From: CAKSFT01 sp045544615
GTDB lineage: Bacteria; Bacillota; Clostridia; UBA1381
Direction: 5' to 3'
Assembly: GCA_045544615.1 (NCBI GenBank)
Contig: JAZPZI010000029.1
Location: 1-54,524, forward strand
DNA length: 54,524 nucleotides
Positions within the stretch are counted from its first letter, which is position 1. Every line of letters begins with the position of its first letter. Of the stretch, positions 47,327 to 54,524 are shown piece after piece. Made by a program: the position numbers and the translations under genes. The notes under the pieces were generated by a model, which saw only the letters and a list, made by a program, of their open reading frames with translations, did not search any database and was not told where the DNA came from.

Positions 47327-48676
47327 TCATTCCAAAATTTCAGGTTCTGTGATTGGTTCCATGCCACTAAAGGAATCCCACACCATAACCTTTGCTGTAT
47401 CAAAATCTTTTGATGCTATAAAATATATTGCTTCATTTTTATTAGGTGCTGTCTTTAGTTCCACAAATCTATCTTCCTTGTAGCAGGCAAGTATTACCAA
47501 GGCATTCTCGGGCAGATAGCTTGGAATTGTAATGAATATCTTCTCACCCGACGATGCAGTTACATGGGTGGTTGTGGTGTATGGATTTAAAGGCGTTACA
47601 TTATTTAATAACCGCTCATTCCCTAGCCCGATTTCAATTTCATTCCATTTTCTAACTGTGCTCAAATATGTTACTTCCGATAAAGAATCACAGTCAGAAA
47701 ATGCATAATCTCCAATTCTTACAACGCTGTCTGGGATTATTATACTTTTTAACTTGATACAGTCTGAAAACACCCCATCGCCAATAGTCGCAACACCGTC
47801 TGGGATTATTACGTTTGTTAAGTTAATACAGTCAGAAAATGCATAATCTCCAATGTGTGTGACATTGTTAGATATTGTCATACTCATCAATCTGTCGCAA
47901 TTGTCAAACGCACTCTTACCTATACTTATGATGCTGTTAGGCATTGTTATGCTTGTTAATCTATTACAGCCAGAAAACGTCTGATTCCCAATGTGTGTGA
48001 TGCTGTTGGGCATTGTTATGTTTGTTAAACTACTACGACCGTGAAAGGCATTATTTGCAATTATCAATGTTCCTTCTTTTACATCATAACTTCCCGTAAT
48101 TGTTCTTTTCGCCACAATTAAATGTTTTCCAATATACAGAACATCATTTTCCCAATTGGCACTATTATTATAGTAGCCAGTTCTTTCAAATGCCATATAA
48201 CCAATGCTTGTTACACTGTCAGGTATTGTTATGCTTTTTAAGCTGTCGCAATCGAGAAATGCCATATCACCAATGCTTGTCACGCTGTCAGGGATCGTTA
48301 TGCTTGTTAAGCTTGTACATTTCTCAAACACACCTACACCAATGCTTGTTACACTGTCAGGTATTGTTACACTTGTTAAGCTTGTGCATTTACCGAACGC
48401 ATACTCATCAATATCCGCCACGCTGTCAGGTATCGTTATGCTTGTTAAGTTTTCGCAAAAGGAAAACGCTTGATCACCAATGCTTGTCACAGGGCATCCC
48501 TCTATTTCGCTTGGGATTTCAACTGTTGTTGCAGATTTATTACAACCGGTAATTGTAACCTCACCATCAGTAATTTCATATGTCAAATCCCCATAAGTTC
48601 CTGCCGATGCGTTCAGCGTTCCAAATGCGAATATGCCCAAGCATATTACAATAAATGATAATAGTTTCTTTTTCAT
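47327..48676 (-). CDS. Secreted BspA-like leucine-rich repeat (LRR_5) protein
   Basis: 449 residues from MKKKLLSFIVICLGIFAFG (48676), a clear signal peptide with cleavage likely after ASAG; the longer reading from 48745 has no SD. About ten 23-residue LRR_5 units follow (pattern ITIPDSVTSIGxxAFxxCxSL), interrupted in the middle by a non-repeat insert (about 165-210), then a C-terminal beta-rich domain of about 90 residues. No LPXTG or S-layer anchor is seen. Such proteins are surface or secreted binding proteins of gut bacteria; the ligand is unknown. At DNA level 48200-48480 are near-identical 69-bp tandem repeats, prone to copy-number change. Confidence 0.87.
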   Translation of the reverse strand: MKKKLLSFIVICLGIFAFGTLNASAGTYGDLTYEITDGEVTITGCNKSATTVEIPSEIEGCPVTSIGDQAFSFCENLTSITIPDSVADIDEYAFGKCTSLTSVTIPDSVTSIGVGVFEKCTSLTSITIPDSVTSIGDMAFLDCDSLKSITIPDSVTSIGYMAFERTGYYNNSANWENDVLYIGKHLIVAKRTITGSYDVKEGTLIIANNAFHGRSSLTNITMPNSITHIGNQTFSGCNRLTSITMPNSIISIGKSAFDNCDRLMSMTISNNVTHIGDYAFSDCINLTNVIIPDGVATIGDGVFSDCIKLKSIIIPDSVVRIGDYAFSDCDSLSEVTYLSTVRKWNEIEIGLGNERLLNNVTPLNPYTTTTHVTASSGEKIFITIPSYLPENALVILACYKEDRFVELKTAPNKNEAIYFIASKDFDTAKVMVWDSFSGMEPITEPEILE

Positions 48677-48716
48677 AATAATCCCCCGAAATAAAAACAA
48701 ATCTTTGTATGCCGTC

Positions 48717-48745
48717 ATTATACCACATACTCTTTTAATTATCAA
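48717..48745 (-). promoter_or_regulatory. Promoter of the leucine-rich repeat protein gene
   Basis: On the minus strand TTGATA (48740-48745), 17-base spacer, TATAAT (48717-48722). Divergent from the amidohydrolase promoter 14 bases away. Confidence 0.75.
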
Positions 48746-48758
48746 GCATTTTTTCGCC

Positions 48759-48787
48759 TTTACATTTCCCCGGAATTGTTATATAAT
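48759..48787 (+). promoter_or_regulatory. Promoter of the amidohydrolase gene
   Basis: TTTACA (48759-48764), 17-base spacer, TATAAT (48782-48787), 34 bases before the start codon. Confidence 0.75.
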
Positions 48788-48821
48788 AAGTATAATATAT
48801 TTAAAAAAGAGGTCTTAAAAT

Positions 48822-49637
48822 ATGCTGATAGATTTTCACACCCACGCCTTCCCTGAAAAGATTGCCTCTCGTGCAATTTCTGCACTCGAGCAAAACATCC
48901 GTGATATTTCGGGCGACGGCCCTTGGGCGTATGCAATACATAACGGCACGGTGGGTGCACTCCTCGATGTCGCAAAAAAGAGCGGTGTCGATATATCGGT
49001 TGTTATGCCGATAGCAACAACTCCTACCCAGTTACAGTCGATAAACCGTTTTGCACTCGAGGTGAACTCATATGACAAGCTTTTCTCCTTCGGCAGCATC
49101 CACCCGATGCAACCTGACTGGGAATCGGAGCTAAATAGCATTGCAGAATCGGGTTTAAAGGGCATAAAGCTGCACCCGGAATACCAGGGCTTTTACATAA
49201 ACTCGCCCGAGTCAATCAGGGTGCTGAAGCTTGCAGAAAAGCTCGGTCTCTATGTCGTTTTGCATGCAGGCGAGGATGCAGGCATGATGCCACCCTACCA
49301 CTGCACACCCGAGCTTTTAGCGGATGCTCTCGAGTCAGTTTCGGGCAAAAACATCATTGCCGCACACATGGGCGGATACAAGCGTTGGGAGGAAGTATTG
49401 AAATTCCTGGTCGGCAAGCCTCTTTTGTTTGACACTTCCTGCTGTCTTTCCTGGATGCCGAAGGATTTAGCCTGCGAAATTATAAAACAACACACAGCCG
49501 ATAAGATTCTGTTCGGCTCGGATTCTCCGTGGAAATCGCCGGCGACTATACTTGATGCCCTCAAGGGATTCGGGCTGTCCGATTCGGATTTCGACAAGAT
49601 AACACACAAAAACGCCGCAAAAATTCTCGAAATATAA
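48822..49637 (+). CDS. Amidohydrolase-2 family metal-dependent hydrolase
   Basis: 271 residues, TIM-barrel. MLIDFHTHAFPEKIA supplies the first metal-binding HxH; GIKLHPEYQGFYI, YVVLHAGEDAGM, IAAHMGGYKRWEEV and KILFGSDSPW supply the remaining His and Asp. Members include decarboxylases and hydrolases of diverse small molecules; the substrate cannot be told. It is transcribed from its own promoter, and a second promoter separates it from mreB downstream. Confidence 0.85.
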   Translation: MLIDFHTHAFPEKIASRAISALEQNIRDISGDGPWAYAIHNGTVGALLDVAKKSGVDISVVMPIATTPTQLQSINRFALEVNSYDKLFSFGSIHPMQPDWESELNSIAESGLKGIKLHPEYQGFYINSPESIRVLKLAEKLGLYVVLHAGEDAGMMPPYHCTPELLADALESVSGKNIIAAHMGGYKRWEEVLKFLVGKPLLFDTSCCLSWMPKDLACEIIKQHTADKILFGSDSPWKSPATILDALKGFGLSDSDFDKITHKNAAKILEI

Positions 49638-49644
49638 AAAATTC

Positions 49645-49673
49645 TTGATTGTTTTGCGATTTTATAATATAAT
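49645..49673 (+). promoter_or_regulatory. Promoter before the mreB-like gene
   Basis: TTGATT (49645-49650), 17-base spacer, TATAAT (49668-49673), 30 bases before the ATG. Confidence 0.65.
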
Positions 49674-49703
49674 GTAAGTATTATTTTAAACGGAGATATC
49701 AGT

Positions 49704-50717
49704 ATGATTACAAATAATATTTTTTCAAAGGATATTGCGATTGATATGGGTACATGCTATACCCGTATTATCGTGTCGGGCGGTGGCCTTGTTGTTTATG
49801 AGCCAACCGTGCTTGCCCGTGACATAAACACCGGTGAGCTTGTTGCTGTCGGCAGCGAAGCAAAGGAGATGGAGGGCAAATGCCCGCCGTCAATTGAGAT
49901 TATAAAGCCGGTGGACGGCGGTGTTATATCCGACTTTGACAATGCAGTTTTGTTCTTGAAGCATATTTTTGAAAAAGCGTGCGAAAAGAGCATTATAAAA
50001 CCAAGAGTGATTGTAACTCTCCCTGAGTGCATCACCGAGGTAGAAAAAAATGCGGTAGTTGATGCGATAACTTTAGCAGGTGCCCGTCATACATACATTC
50101 TGGATGCCTCGGTTGCATCTGCTGCAGGTGCAAACTGTGACGCATCGCTTGCCCGTGGTATGCTTATCGCAAACATCGGCGGCGGCAGAACAGACATCGC
50201 AACCCTGTCGGTAGGTCATGCATGCACGAGCCATCACATAAAAACAGCCGGCTGTGCATTTACCGATGCAACTGTCCGTTACATAAAATCAAAATATGAC
50301 CTGAATATTGGTTTGAATACCGCCGAGAGCTTAAAAGAGGAAATCGGCTGTGTATATTCATTAGATTTAACCCAGAGCCGTAAGGTTTGCGGAACCGACG
50401 GTGTGACCGGCTTCCCGCGCTCGATAACTGTATCATCAGAAGAGCTCCGTGAAGCATACGAGGAGTTGACACTTGAGATTATATCGGCAATCAAGGCATC
50501 GCTTGAGGACACTCCTCCCGAGCTTATCGGCGATATTTTAGAGGACGGTATTCTCTTAACAGGCGGCGGTGCAGCTCTATACGGTCTTGACCGCAGAATC
50601 AGAATGGCATTGGGAATCAAGGTGTTCCTTGCTGAAAACCTCGACCTTTGTACCGTTATGGGTGCAGGTCACGAGCTTGCTAAGCTGATACAAAAACCGA
50701 CTTCGGGAATACATTAA
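49704..50717 (+). CDS. mreB: MreB/Mbl-family actin-like protein
   Basis: Actin-like filament protein directing side-wall synthesis. 337 residues. The phosphate-1 motif reads IAIDMGTCYTRIIV, followed by VYEPTVLARDINTGELVAVGSEAKEM, KPVDGGVISDFDNA, VTLPECITEVEKNAV, the phosphate-2 region IANIGGGRTDIATLSVG and the adenosine motif ILLTGGGAALYGL. The canonical MreB DLGTAN reads DMGTCY and EPSV reads EPTV, so it is a divergent paralogue. No mreC or mreD follows, which suggests an Mbl/MreBH-like role. It is followed after 11 bases by fabZ. Confidence 0.85.
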   Translation: MITNNIFSKDIAIDMGTCYTRIIVSGGGLVVYEPTVLARDINTGELVAVGSEAKEMEGKCPPSIEIIKPVDGGVISDFDNAVLFLKHIFEKACEKSIIKPRVIVTLPECITEVEKNAVVDAITLAGARHTYILDASVASAAGANCDASLARGMLIANIGGGRTDIATLSVGHACTSHHIKTAGCAFTDATVRYIKSKYDLNIGLNTAESLKEEIGCVYSLDLTQSRKVCGTDGVTGFPRSITVSSEELREAYEELTLEIISAIKASLEDTPPELIGDILEDGILLTGGGAALYGLDRRIRMALGIKVFLAENLDLCTVMGAGHELAKLIQKPTSGIH

Positions 50718-50728
50718 GGAGAAAAACT

Positions 50729-51172
50729 ATGCTGACAAATGTTGATATACAAAAAATCCTTCCGCACAAATATCCAATGCTTTTGGTTGACAAGGTTTTG
50801 GAGCTTGAGGAAGGCAAGCGAATAGTTGCAATAAAAAATGTTACAGCAAACGAACCGTTCTTCCAGGGGCACTTCCCCGGTAACCCGATTATGCCGGGCG
50901 TACTTATCACCGAAAGTCTTGCACAGACCGGTGCAATTATGCTTCTCTCTATGGAAGAAAACAAAGGAAAGCTCGGTGTATTTACCGGAATCAACAACTT
51001 CAAGTTCAGAAAGCAGGTAACCCCGGGAGATACCCTGACACTCGAAGCAGAGCTTATCCAGTACCGTCACGGTATGGGCAAGGCAAATGTCAAGGCAACC
51101 GTCGAGGGTGCAGTTGCCGCAATGGGCGAAATTAGCTTTGCTGTAATAGATAATGTTGCAAATGAAAACTGA
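50729..51172 (+). CDS. fabZ: 3-hydroxyacyl-ACP dehydratase FabZ
   Basis: Dehydrates hydroxyacyl-ACP in fatty acid elongation. 147 residues, hot-dog fold. ILPHKYPMLLVDKV, then the catalytic His and Glu in GHFPGNPIMPGVLITESLAQTGA, and FTGINNFKFRKQVTPGDTL. No other fab gene is nearby. Its end overlaps the next gene. Confidence 0.95.
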   Translation: MLTNVDIQKILPHKYPMLLVDKVLELEEGKRIVAIKNVTANEPFFQGHFPGNPIMPGVLITESLAQTGAIMLLSMEENKGKLGVFTGINNFKFRKQVTPGDTLTLEAELIQYRHGMGKANVKATVEGAVAAMGEISFAVIDNVANEN

Positions 51173-51899
51173 GATTTTGGAAACAGAAACGCTTGAAGAC
51201 CTCCAATGCGGAGGCTTGAAGCTTATACAGAAAAAGAACGGCTTTCGGTTTGGTACCGATGCCGTTTTACTTGCAGATTTTGCAAAAACAATCCACTCGG
51301 ATAAAACTCTTGACTTGTGTACGGGGACAGGTATTGTTCCTATCCTTTTATCGCACAAGACAAATACGAATGAGTTCTGTGCTCTCGAAATTCAAAAAGA
51401 AATTGCCGACATGGCACAAAGAAGCGTTATTCTCAATAACCTCGAGGGACACATAAAAGTAACCTGCGGTGACCTGAGGGATAGCCTTTCACATTATCCG
51501 GCAGGATACTTTGACCTTATCACCGTAAACCCTCCATACATGGAAGCAGGTGCCGCAATAACCAACCGTGAGGATTCCAAGGTTATATCCCGCCACGAAG
51601 TAATGTGTACCATAGATGATGTAATTGCACAATCGGCAAAGTTACTCAGGTACGGCGGACATCTTGCAATGGTGCACCGTCCTAACAGGCTTTGCGATGT
51701 GCTATCAAAAATGCGGGAACATTTTATTGAGCCAAAGGTTTTGAGGTTTGTACACTCATCAATCGACAAACCGCCAATACTCTTTCTTGTAGACGGAATG
51801 CTCAGAGCAAACAGGGACATAAAAACATTGCCGCCTCTTGTTCTGTATAACGAGGGACGGGAAAGCGAAGAACTCAAAAGAATTTACGAAAGGAATTAG
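51153..51899 (+). CDS. TrmN6/YabB-like N6-adenine methyltransferase
   Basis: 248 residues. FRFGTDAVLLADFAK, TLDLCTGTGIVPILLS (SAM loop) and DLITVNPPYMEAG (NPPY catalytic motif) mark the family that methylates A37 of tRNA1(Val) in E. coli. The target in Firmicutes is not certain. Two ATGs (51153 and 51162) are possible; neither has a good SD, and translation is probably coupled to fabZ, which it overlaps. It is followed by rsmI after two bases, the usual Firmicutes neighbour. Confidence 0.9.
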   Translation: MLQMKTEILETETLEDLQCGGLKLIQKKNGFRFGTDAVLLADFAKTIHSDKTLDLCTGTGIVPILLSHKTNTNEFCALEIQKEIADMAQRSVILNNLEGHIKVTCGDLRDSLSHYPAGYFDLITVNPPYMEAGAAITNREDSKVISRHEVMCTIDDVIAQSAKLLRYGGHLAMVHRPNRLCDVLSKMREHFIEPKVLRFVHSSIDKPPILFLVDGMLRANRDIKTLPPLVLYNEGRESEELKRIYERN

Positions 51900-51901
51900 C
51901 C

Positions 51902-52732
51902 ATGCTTTATTTATGTGCAACACCGATAGGCAATCTCGGCGATGTGTCGGCAAGATGCCTGGAGATTTTAAACTCTGTTGACCTGATTGCGGCAGAGGAT
52001 ACTCGCCATACCCTAAAGCTTTTGAATCACTTCGGCATCACAAAGCCGATGACGAGCTATCACGAGCACAACAAGCTCGAAAAAGGCAAAGTTTTAATCG
52101 AAAAGCTAAAGGAAGGTCTCAATATTGCTCTTGTCTCGGATGCAGGAACTCCTGCAATCTCCGACCCCGGCGAAGACCTTGTGAAGCTTTGTATCGAAAA
52201 CGGAATCGAAGTTACATCCATTCCCGGTCCGGTGGCTGCAATAAATGCACTTATCCTCTCGGGGATGTCGACCGGGCGGTTTTCATTCGAAGGCTTTTTG
52301 CCGGTTGTAAAACGCAAAAAGCGTGAGCATCTCGAATCACTAAAAAACGATACTCACACACTGATTTTCTACGAAGCACCGCATAAGCTGATTACTACAC
52401 TAAAAGACCTTCTCGATGTTTTAGGGGACAGGAAAATATCTTTGGCACGAGAACTTACCAAGCTCCACGAGGAGATTTTCAGAACAACTATTCAAGAAGC
52501 TCTTACACATTTTGAGAATACTCCACCTCGAGGTGAATATGTGTTGATAGTTGAAGGTGCGAACGAACCACAGGATAACCCCGAGGATGAATGGTGGTTT
52601 GAGCTCTCTATCAAGGAACACGTGGATGAACACATAAAGCGAGGTCTTACATCAAAAGACGCTATCAAGGAAGCCGCAAAGGAACGAGGCCTTGCAAAGC
52701 GTGATGTTTACAACGAATATCATAACAATTAA
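51902..52732 (+). CDS. rsmI: 16S rRNA (cytidine-1402 2'-O)-methyltransferase
   Basis: Methylates the ribose of C1402, the partner of the RsmH modification also encoded in this window. 276 residues, tetrapyrrole-methylase fold: LYLCATPIGNLGDVSARCLEIL, AEDTRHTLKLLNHFGI, ALVSDAGTPAISDPGEDLV, SIPGPVAAINALILSGM and RGEYVLIVEGA. The C-terminal 40 residues form a helical extension common in Firmicutes RsmI. Confidence 0.96.
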   Translation: MLYLCATPIGNLGDVSARCLEILNSVDLIAAEDTRHTLKLLNHFGITKPMTSYHEHNKLEKGKVLIEKLKEGLNIALVSDAGTPAISDPGEDLVKLCIENGIEVTSIPGPVAAINALILSGMSTGRFSFEGFLPVVKRKKREHLESLKNDTHTLIFYEAPHKLITTLKDLLDVLGDRKISLARELTKLHEEIFRTTIQEALTHFENTPPRGEYVLIVEGANEPQDNPEDEWWFELSIKEHVDEHIKRGLTSKDAIKEAAKERGLAKRDVYNEYHNN

Positions 52733-52746
52733 GGGGGATTACCAGC

Positions 52747-53028
52747 ATGAAAAAGAAAACAGGATTATGGCTTTTGGCAGGTGCAGGCGCCGCAATCGGA
52801 TACTGTGCCGTAACCGGTAAAGGCGTTTTTAACAAATTCCGTTTCAAAAAACAGTATGATGCCATTCTAAACTATACCGAAACCCATTGCCCCGGTGCGA
52901 TGATTGGCGAAATCACCCCGTACAAAGAGGGCTGGAGTTGCCAGATTTCGCAGGGCGACACAAGTTTCTGGCTCTACATTATCCCCACCGAACAGGGAAA
53001 TTTTATTTTCGAACAAACACAAATGTAA
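52747..53028 (+). CDS. Small membrane-anchored protein of unknown function
   Basis: 93 residues: MKKK followed by a membrane span (about 5-25, GLWLLAGAGAAIGYCAVTG), then a soluble domain with KKQYDAILNYTETHCPGAMIG and a C-terminal beta-rich part. I recognise no family. GGGGG-type SD (AAGGGGGATTACCAGC) precedes the ATG, and the gene lies 14 bases after rsmI, so it is probably the last gene of that operon. The codon pattern is coding-like and the frame is open from SD to stop. Confidence 0.7.
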   Translation: MKKKTGLWLLAGAGAAIGYCAVTGKGVFNKFRFKKQYDAILNYTETHCPGAMIGEITPYKEGWSCQISQGDTSFWLYIIPTEQGNFIFEQTQM

Positions 53029-53101
53029 CACTTTTCCTCCTTGGAGCGTAATTTATAAAGGGAGTTAAATTCCCGAAATAAATTTCAAGGAGGACTTTTT
53101 T

Positions 53102-53248
53102 ATGGCATTATTTGGAGGTAACTGTGGCAACAACAACGATTGGTGGATCTGGATTATCATCATAATCCTCATCGTATCTTGCTCAGACAACTGCAACGGT
53201 CTTTTGGGCGGCTCTTGCAACAACAATAACAACGACTGCTGCTGCTAA
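53102..53248 (+). CDS. Asn/Cys-rich small single-span protein (48 aa)
   Basis: 48 residues: MALFGGNCGNNNDWW, one strongly hydrophobic segment (about 16-26, rich in Ile), and a tail with CSDNCNGLLGGSC, a run of Asn and a terminal Cys triplet. AGGAGG stands eight bases before the ATG and a strong terminator follows, so it is a real transcription unit. Similar Gly/Asn/Cys-rich one-span peptides occur in spore-forming Clostridia, and a coat or spore-membrane role is possible, but no function can be shown. A short GGGAGTTAAATTCCC stem lies in its leader. Confidence 0.75.
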   Translation: MALFGGNCGNNNDWWIWIIIIILIVSCSDNCNGLLGGSCNNNNNDCCC

Positions 53249-53257
53249 TTTGCAAAG

Positions 53258-53292
53258 CAAAAAGGCTATTCCGTAGGAATAGCCTTTTATTT
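53258..53292. terminator. Bidirectional terminator between the small Cys protein and rpmF
   Basis: AAAAGGCTATTCC (53260-53272) pairs with GGAATAGCCTTTT (53276-53288), followed by ATTTTA on the plus strand and TTGCTTTGC on the minus strand, so it is stronger on the plus strand. Confidence 0.8.
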
Positions 53293-53307
53293 TATCGAAA
53301 ATCAATA

Positions 53308-53493
53308 TTAGTTGTCTGAAGATACCTTAACAACCTCTTTACCGTTGTAATAGCCACAAGCCTTACAAACTCTGTGAGGCATTTTGTATTCGTGACACTG
53401 TGGGCATTCTACCATTCCGGGAATAGTAAGCTTCCAGTTTGCACGTCTCTTATCTCTTCTTGATCTCGATACTTTACCCTTAGGTACTGCCAT
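53308..53493 (-). CDS. rpmF: 50S ribosomal protein L32
   Basis: 61 residues from MAVPKGKVSRSRRDKRR (53493), the invariant L32 N-terminus; GAGTGATTGAG supplies a weak SD and the longer frame to 53556 overlaps yceD. The zinc ribbon CPQC...CKAC is intact, so this is the zinc-containing (C+) form. It follows yceD by 14 bases, the usual yceD-rpmF order. Confidence 0.97.
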   Translation of the reverse strand: MAVPKGKVSRSRRDKRRANWKLTIPGMVECPQCHEYKMPHRVCKACGYYNGKEVVKVSSDN

Positions 53494-53507
53494 CTCAATC
53501 ACTCCTT

Positions 53508-54023
53508 CTATTTGGTATCGGATGAATTTTTCATAATTTCTGCAAGCTTGGCCCATCTTGGGTCAATCTCGTCATCATCGCAAGTGCAGCTTTCCAAATT
53601 CAGATTCACTCCGCATTTTGGACAAAGGCCCTTGCAATCATCACTACAGAGATACTTGCCCGAAACATTCATAAGAAAATTATATAAAACAATTTCCTTT
53701 ATGTCTATACTCTCGCCTTCTATCACAATAACATCCTCATCGTCAAGACCATCCGCATTCTGCATAATGACCTCATCGATATCAAATCTAACCTCCACCG
53801 TCAGTGGCTCACGGCAACGGGCACAGTTTGCACCCATAGTACCGAAAACTGTCGCCTTCAGTTCGAGAGATTTCGAGTTGTTGCAAATCGAACCCTTGAT
53901 ATGCAAAGGCTTTTCAAAAGTAAAGCTCTCGCCAAGAAATTCAACCGGCTCGAAGTCAATGTCATGATCTAACTCGATTTTAACATCGACATCTCTTATA
54001 ATCTCGGACAAATCAATAATCAT
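53508..54023 (-). CDS. yceD: DUF177 (YceD) 23S rRNA accumulation protein
   Basis: About 171 residues. Family features: GANCARCREPLTVEVRFDIDEV (CxxC with the following Glu/Asp) and, after the DUF177 core, a second Cys cluster LCSDDCKGLCPKCGVNLN plus CTC, followed by the DPRWAKLAEI tail. I start at the second ATG (54023) since GGAG lies six bases before it; the ATG at 54035 has none. YceD is needed for 23S rRNA accumulation and is co-transcribed with rpmF. Confidence 0.9.
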   Translation of the reverse strand: MIIDLSEIIRDVDVKIELDHDIDFEPVEFLGESFTFEKPLHIKGSICNNSKSLELKATVFGTMGANCARCREPLTVEVRFDIDEVIMQNADGLDDEDVIVIEGESIDIKEIVLYNFLMNVSGKYLCSDDCKGLCPKCGVNLNLESCTCDDDEIDPRWAKLAEIMKNSSDTK

Positions 54024-54057
54024 ATTATTCTCCATCTGATGTGACTATAAGCTTAAA

Positions 54058-54432
54058 TTATTTCAATTCAACCTTAGCGCCTGCTTCTTCCAACTTAGCC
54101 TTAATATCGTCAGCTTCTTCCTTAGCAACGCCTGTCTTCAATGACTTAGGAGCTTCGTCAACCAAAGCCTTTGCTTCCTTAAGACCAAGACCTGTGATTT
54201 CTCTAACAACCTTGATTACGTTGAGCTTTGAAGCACCTGCATCAGCGAGGATTACTTCAAATTCTGACTGTTCAGCACCGCCTGCTGCAGCACCTGCATC
54301 GCCTGCTGCTGCAACCATTACAGGAGCAGCTGCTGATACGCCGAACTCTTCTTCCATAAGCTTAACGAGTTCTGCAACTTCCAATAATTTCAATTCTTTA
54401 ATATCGTCGAGTATTTTCTGAATATCTGCCAT
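54058..54432 (-). CDS. rplL: 50S ribosomal protein L7/L12
   Basis: 124 residues: N-terminal dimerisation domain (IQKILDDIKELKLLEVAELVKLMEEEFGV), an Ala/Gly hinge (about 33-55) and the C-terminal factor-binding domain with KLNVIKVVREITGLGLKEAKALVDEAP. It forms the ribosomal stalk. AGGAGG precedes the start. Confidence 0.97.
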   Translation of the reverse strand: MADIQKILDDIKELKLLEVAELVKLMEEEFGVSAAAPVMVAAAGDAGAAAGGAEQSEFEVILADAGASKLNVIKVVREITGLGLKEAKALVDEAPKSLKTGVAKEEADDIKAKLEEAGAKVELK

Positions 54433-54482
54433 TTTAATAGACCTCCTAAAATTTAATTAACTAAATGTTTTTTACCTGTTTA

Positions 54483-54524
54483 TTATTCTTCAACAGGTGC
54501 TAAGTCGGATCGTAGCCATGTCGT
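54483..54524 (-). CDS. rplJ: Probable 3' end of rplJ (ribosomal protein L10), partial
   Basis: Only the last 13 codons are inside the window, ending DLAPVEE and stop, 50 bases before rplL. Position makes L10 the obvious candidate, since rplJ precedes rplL almost universally. The sequence is too short to prove it, and the final bases at the window edge do not read like a typical L10 tail. Confidence 0.5.
   Translation of the reverse strand, partial: TTWLRSDLAPVEE

Overview
The window looks like about 54.5 kb of chromosome from an endospore-forming member of the Clostridia (Firmicutes). Reasons: Gram-positive gene order throughout (mraZ-rsmH-ftsL-pbp dcw cluster; rimP-nusA-ylxR-ylxQ-infB-rbfA; rpmF-yceD), a 59-residue alpha/beta-type small acid-soluble spore protein, a SpoIIQ-like membrane LytM peptidase, a SpoVD/FtsI-type PBP with PASTA domains, and strong GGAGG ribosome binding sites. 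Genus cannot be fixed from the sequence; an Oscillospiraceae-like gut lineage is my guess. No transposase, integrase, phage gene or CRISPR array was seen.

Layout. (1) 1-10.3 kb, minus strand: purine operon purE-purF-purM-purN-purO-purH-purD-purL, headed by a consensus promoter and a ZTP (pfl) riboswitch fused to an intrinsic terminator. IMP synthesis uses a stand-alone AICAR transformylase plus a PurO-type cyclohydrolase, and PurF lacks its N-terminal glutaminase cysteine. (2) 10.3-14.1 kb: SpoIIQ-like peptidase, a compact type I toxin-antitoxin locus (29-residue holin-like toxin facing an antisense RNA), then carD-ispD-ispF-rex. (3) 14.2-18.9 kb: an array of small hairpins, then yhbY, a nadD-yqeK fusion, rsfS and leuS. 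(4) 19.1-29.5 kb: dcw cluster mraZ-rsmH-ftsL-pbp-murE-murF-mraY-ftsW/spoVE-murG, with a likely MraZ operator. (5) 29.7-36.5 kb: M18 aminopeptidase, SASP, tRNA-Glu(CUC), a second hairpin array of the same architecture, a histidinol-phosphatase coupled to an orphan EutH, a DUF1540 protein, a U32 (TrhP-like) protein and an EamA transporter. (6) 36.5-39.8 kb: an accessory stretch in which two AT-richer single genes (M20 hydrolase; Gfo/Idh/MocA oxidoreductase) are each bracketed by direct duplications of local host sequence, one being a broken copy of the neighbouring methyltransferase gene end. (7) 39.6-47.2 kb: rimP-nusA-ylxR-ylxQ-infB-rbfA-(TIM barrel)-nrnA-O-methyltransferase operon. (8) 47.3-54.5 kb: BspA-like leucine-rich repeat protein; amidohydrolase; mreB-fabZ-trmN6-like-rsmI; two small unknown proteins; rpmF-yceD and rplL with the tail of a probable rplJ.

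Most of the window is housekeeping. The unexplained signals are the par-like toxin-antitoxin locus at 11.2-11.6 kb, the two arrays of conserved octamers alternating with variable palindromes (14.24-14.42 and 31.76-31.93 kb), the duplicated-flank gene insertions at 36.7-39.8 kb, and a PurF with a degenerate glutaminase site inside an otherwise intact purine operon.
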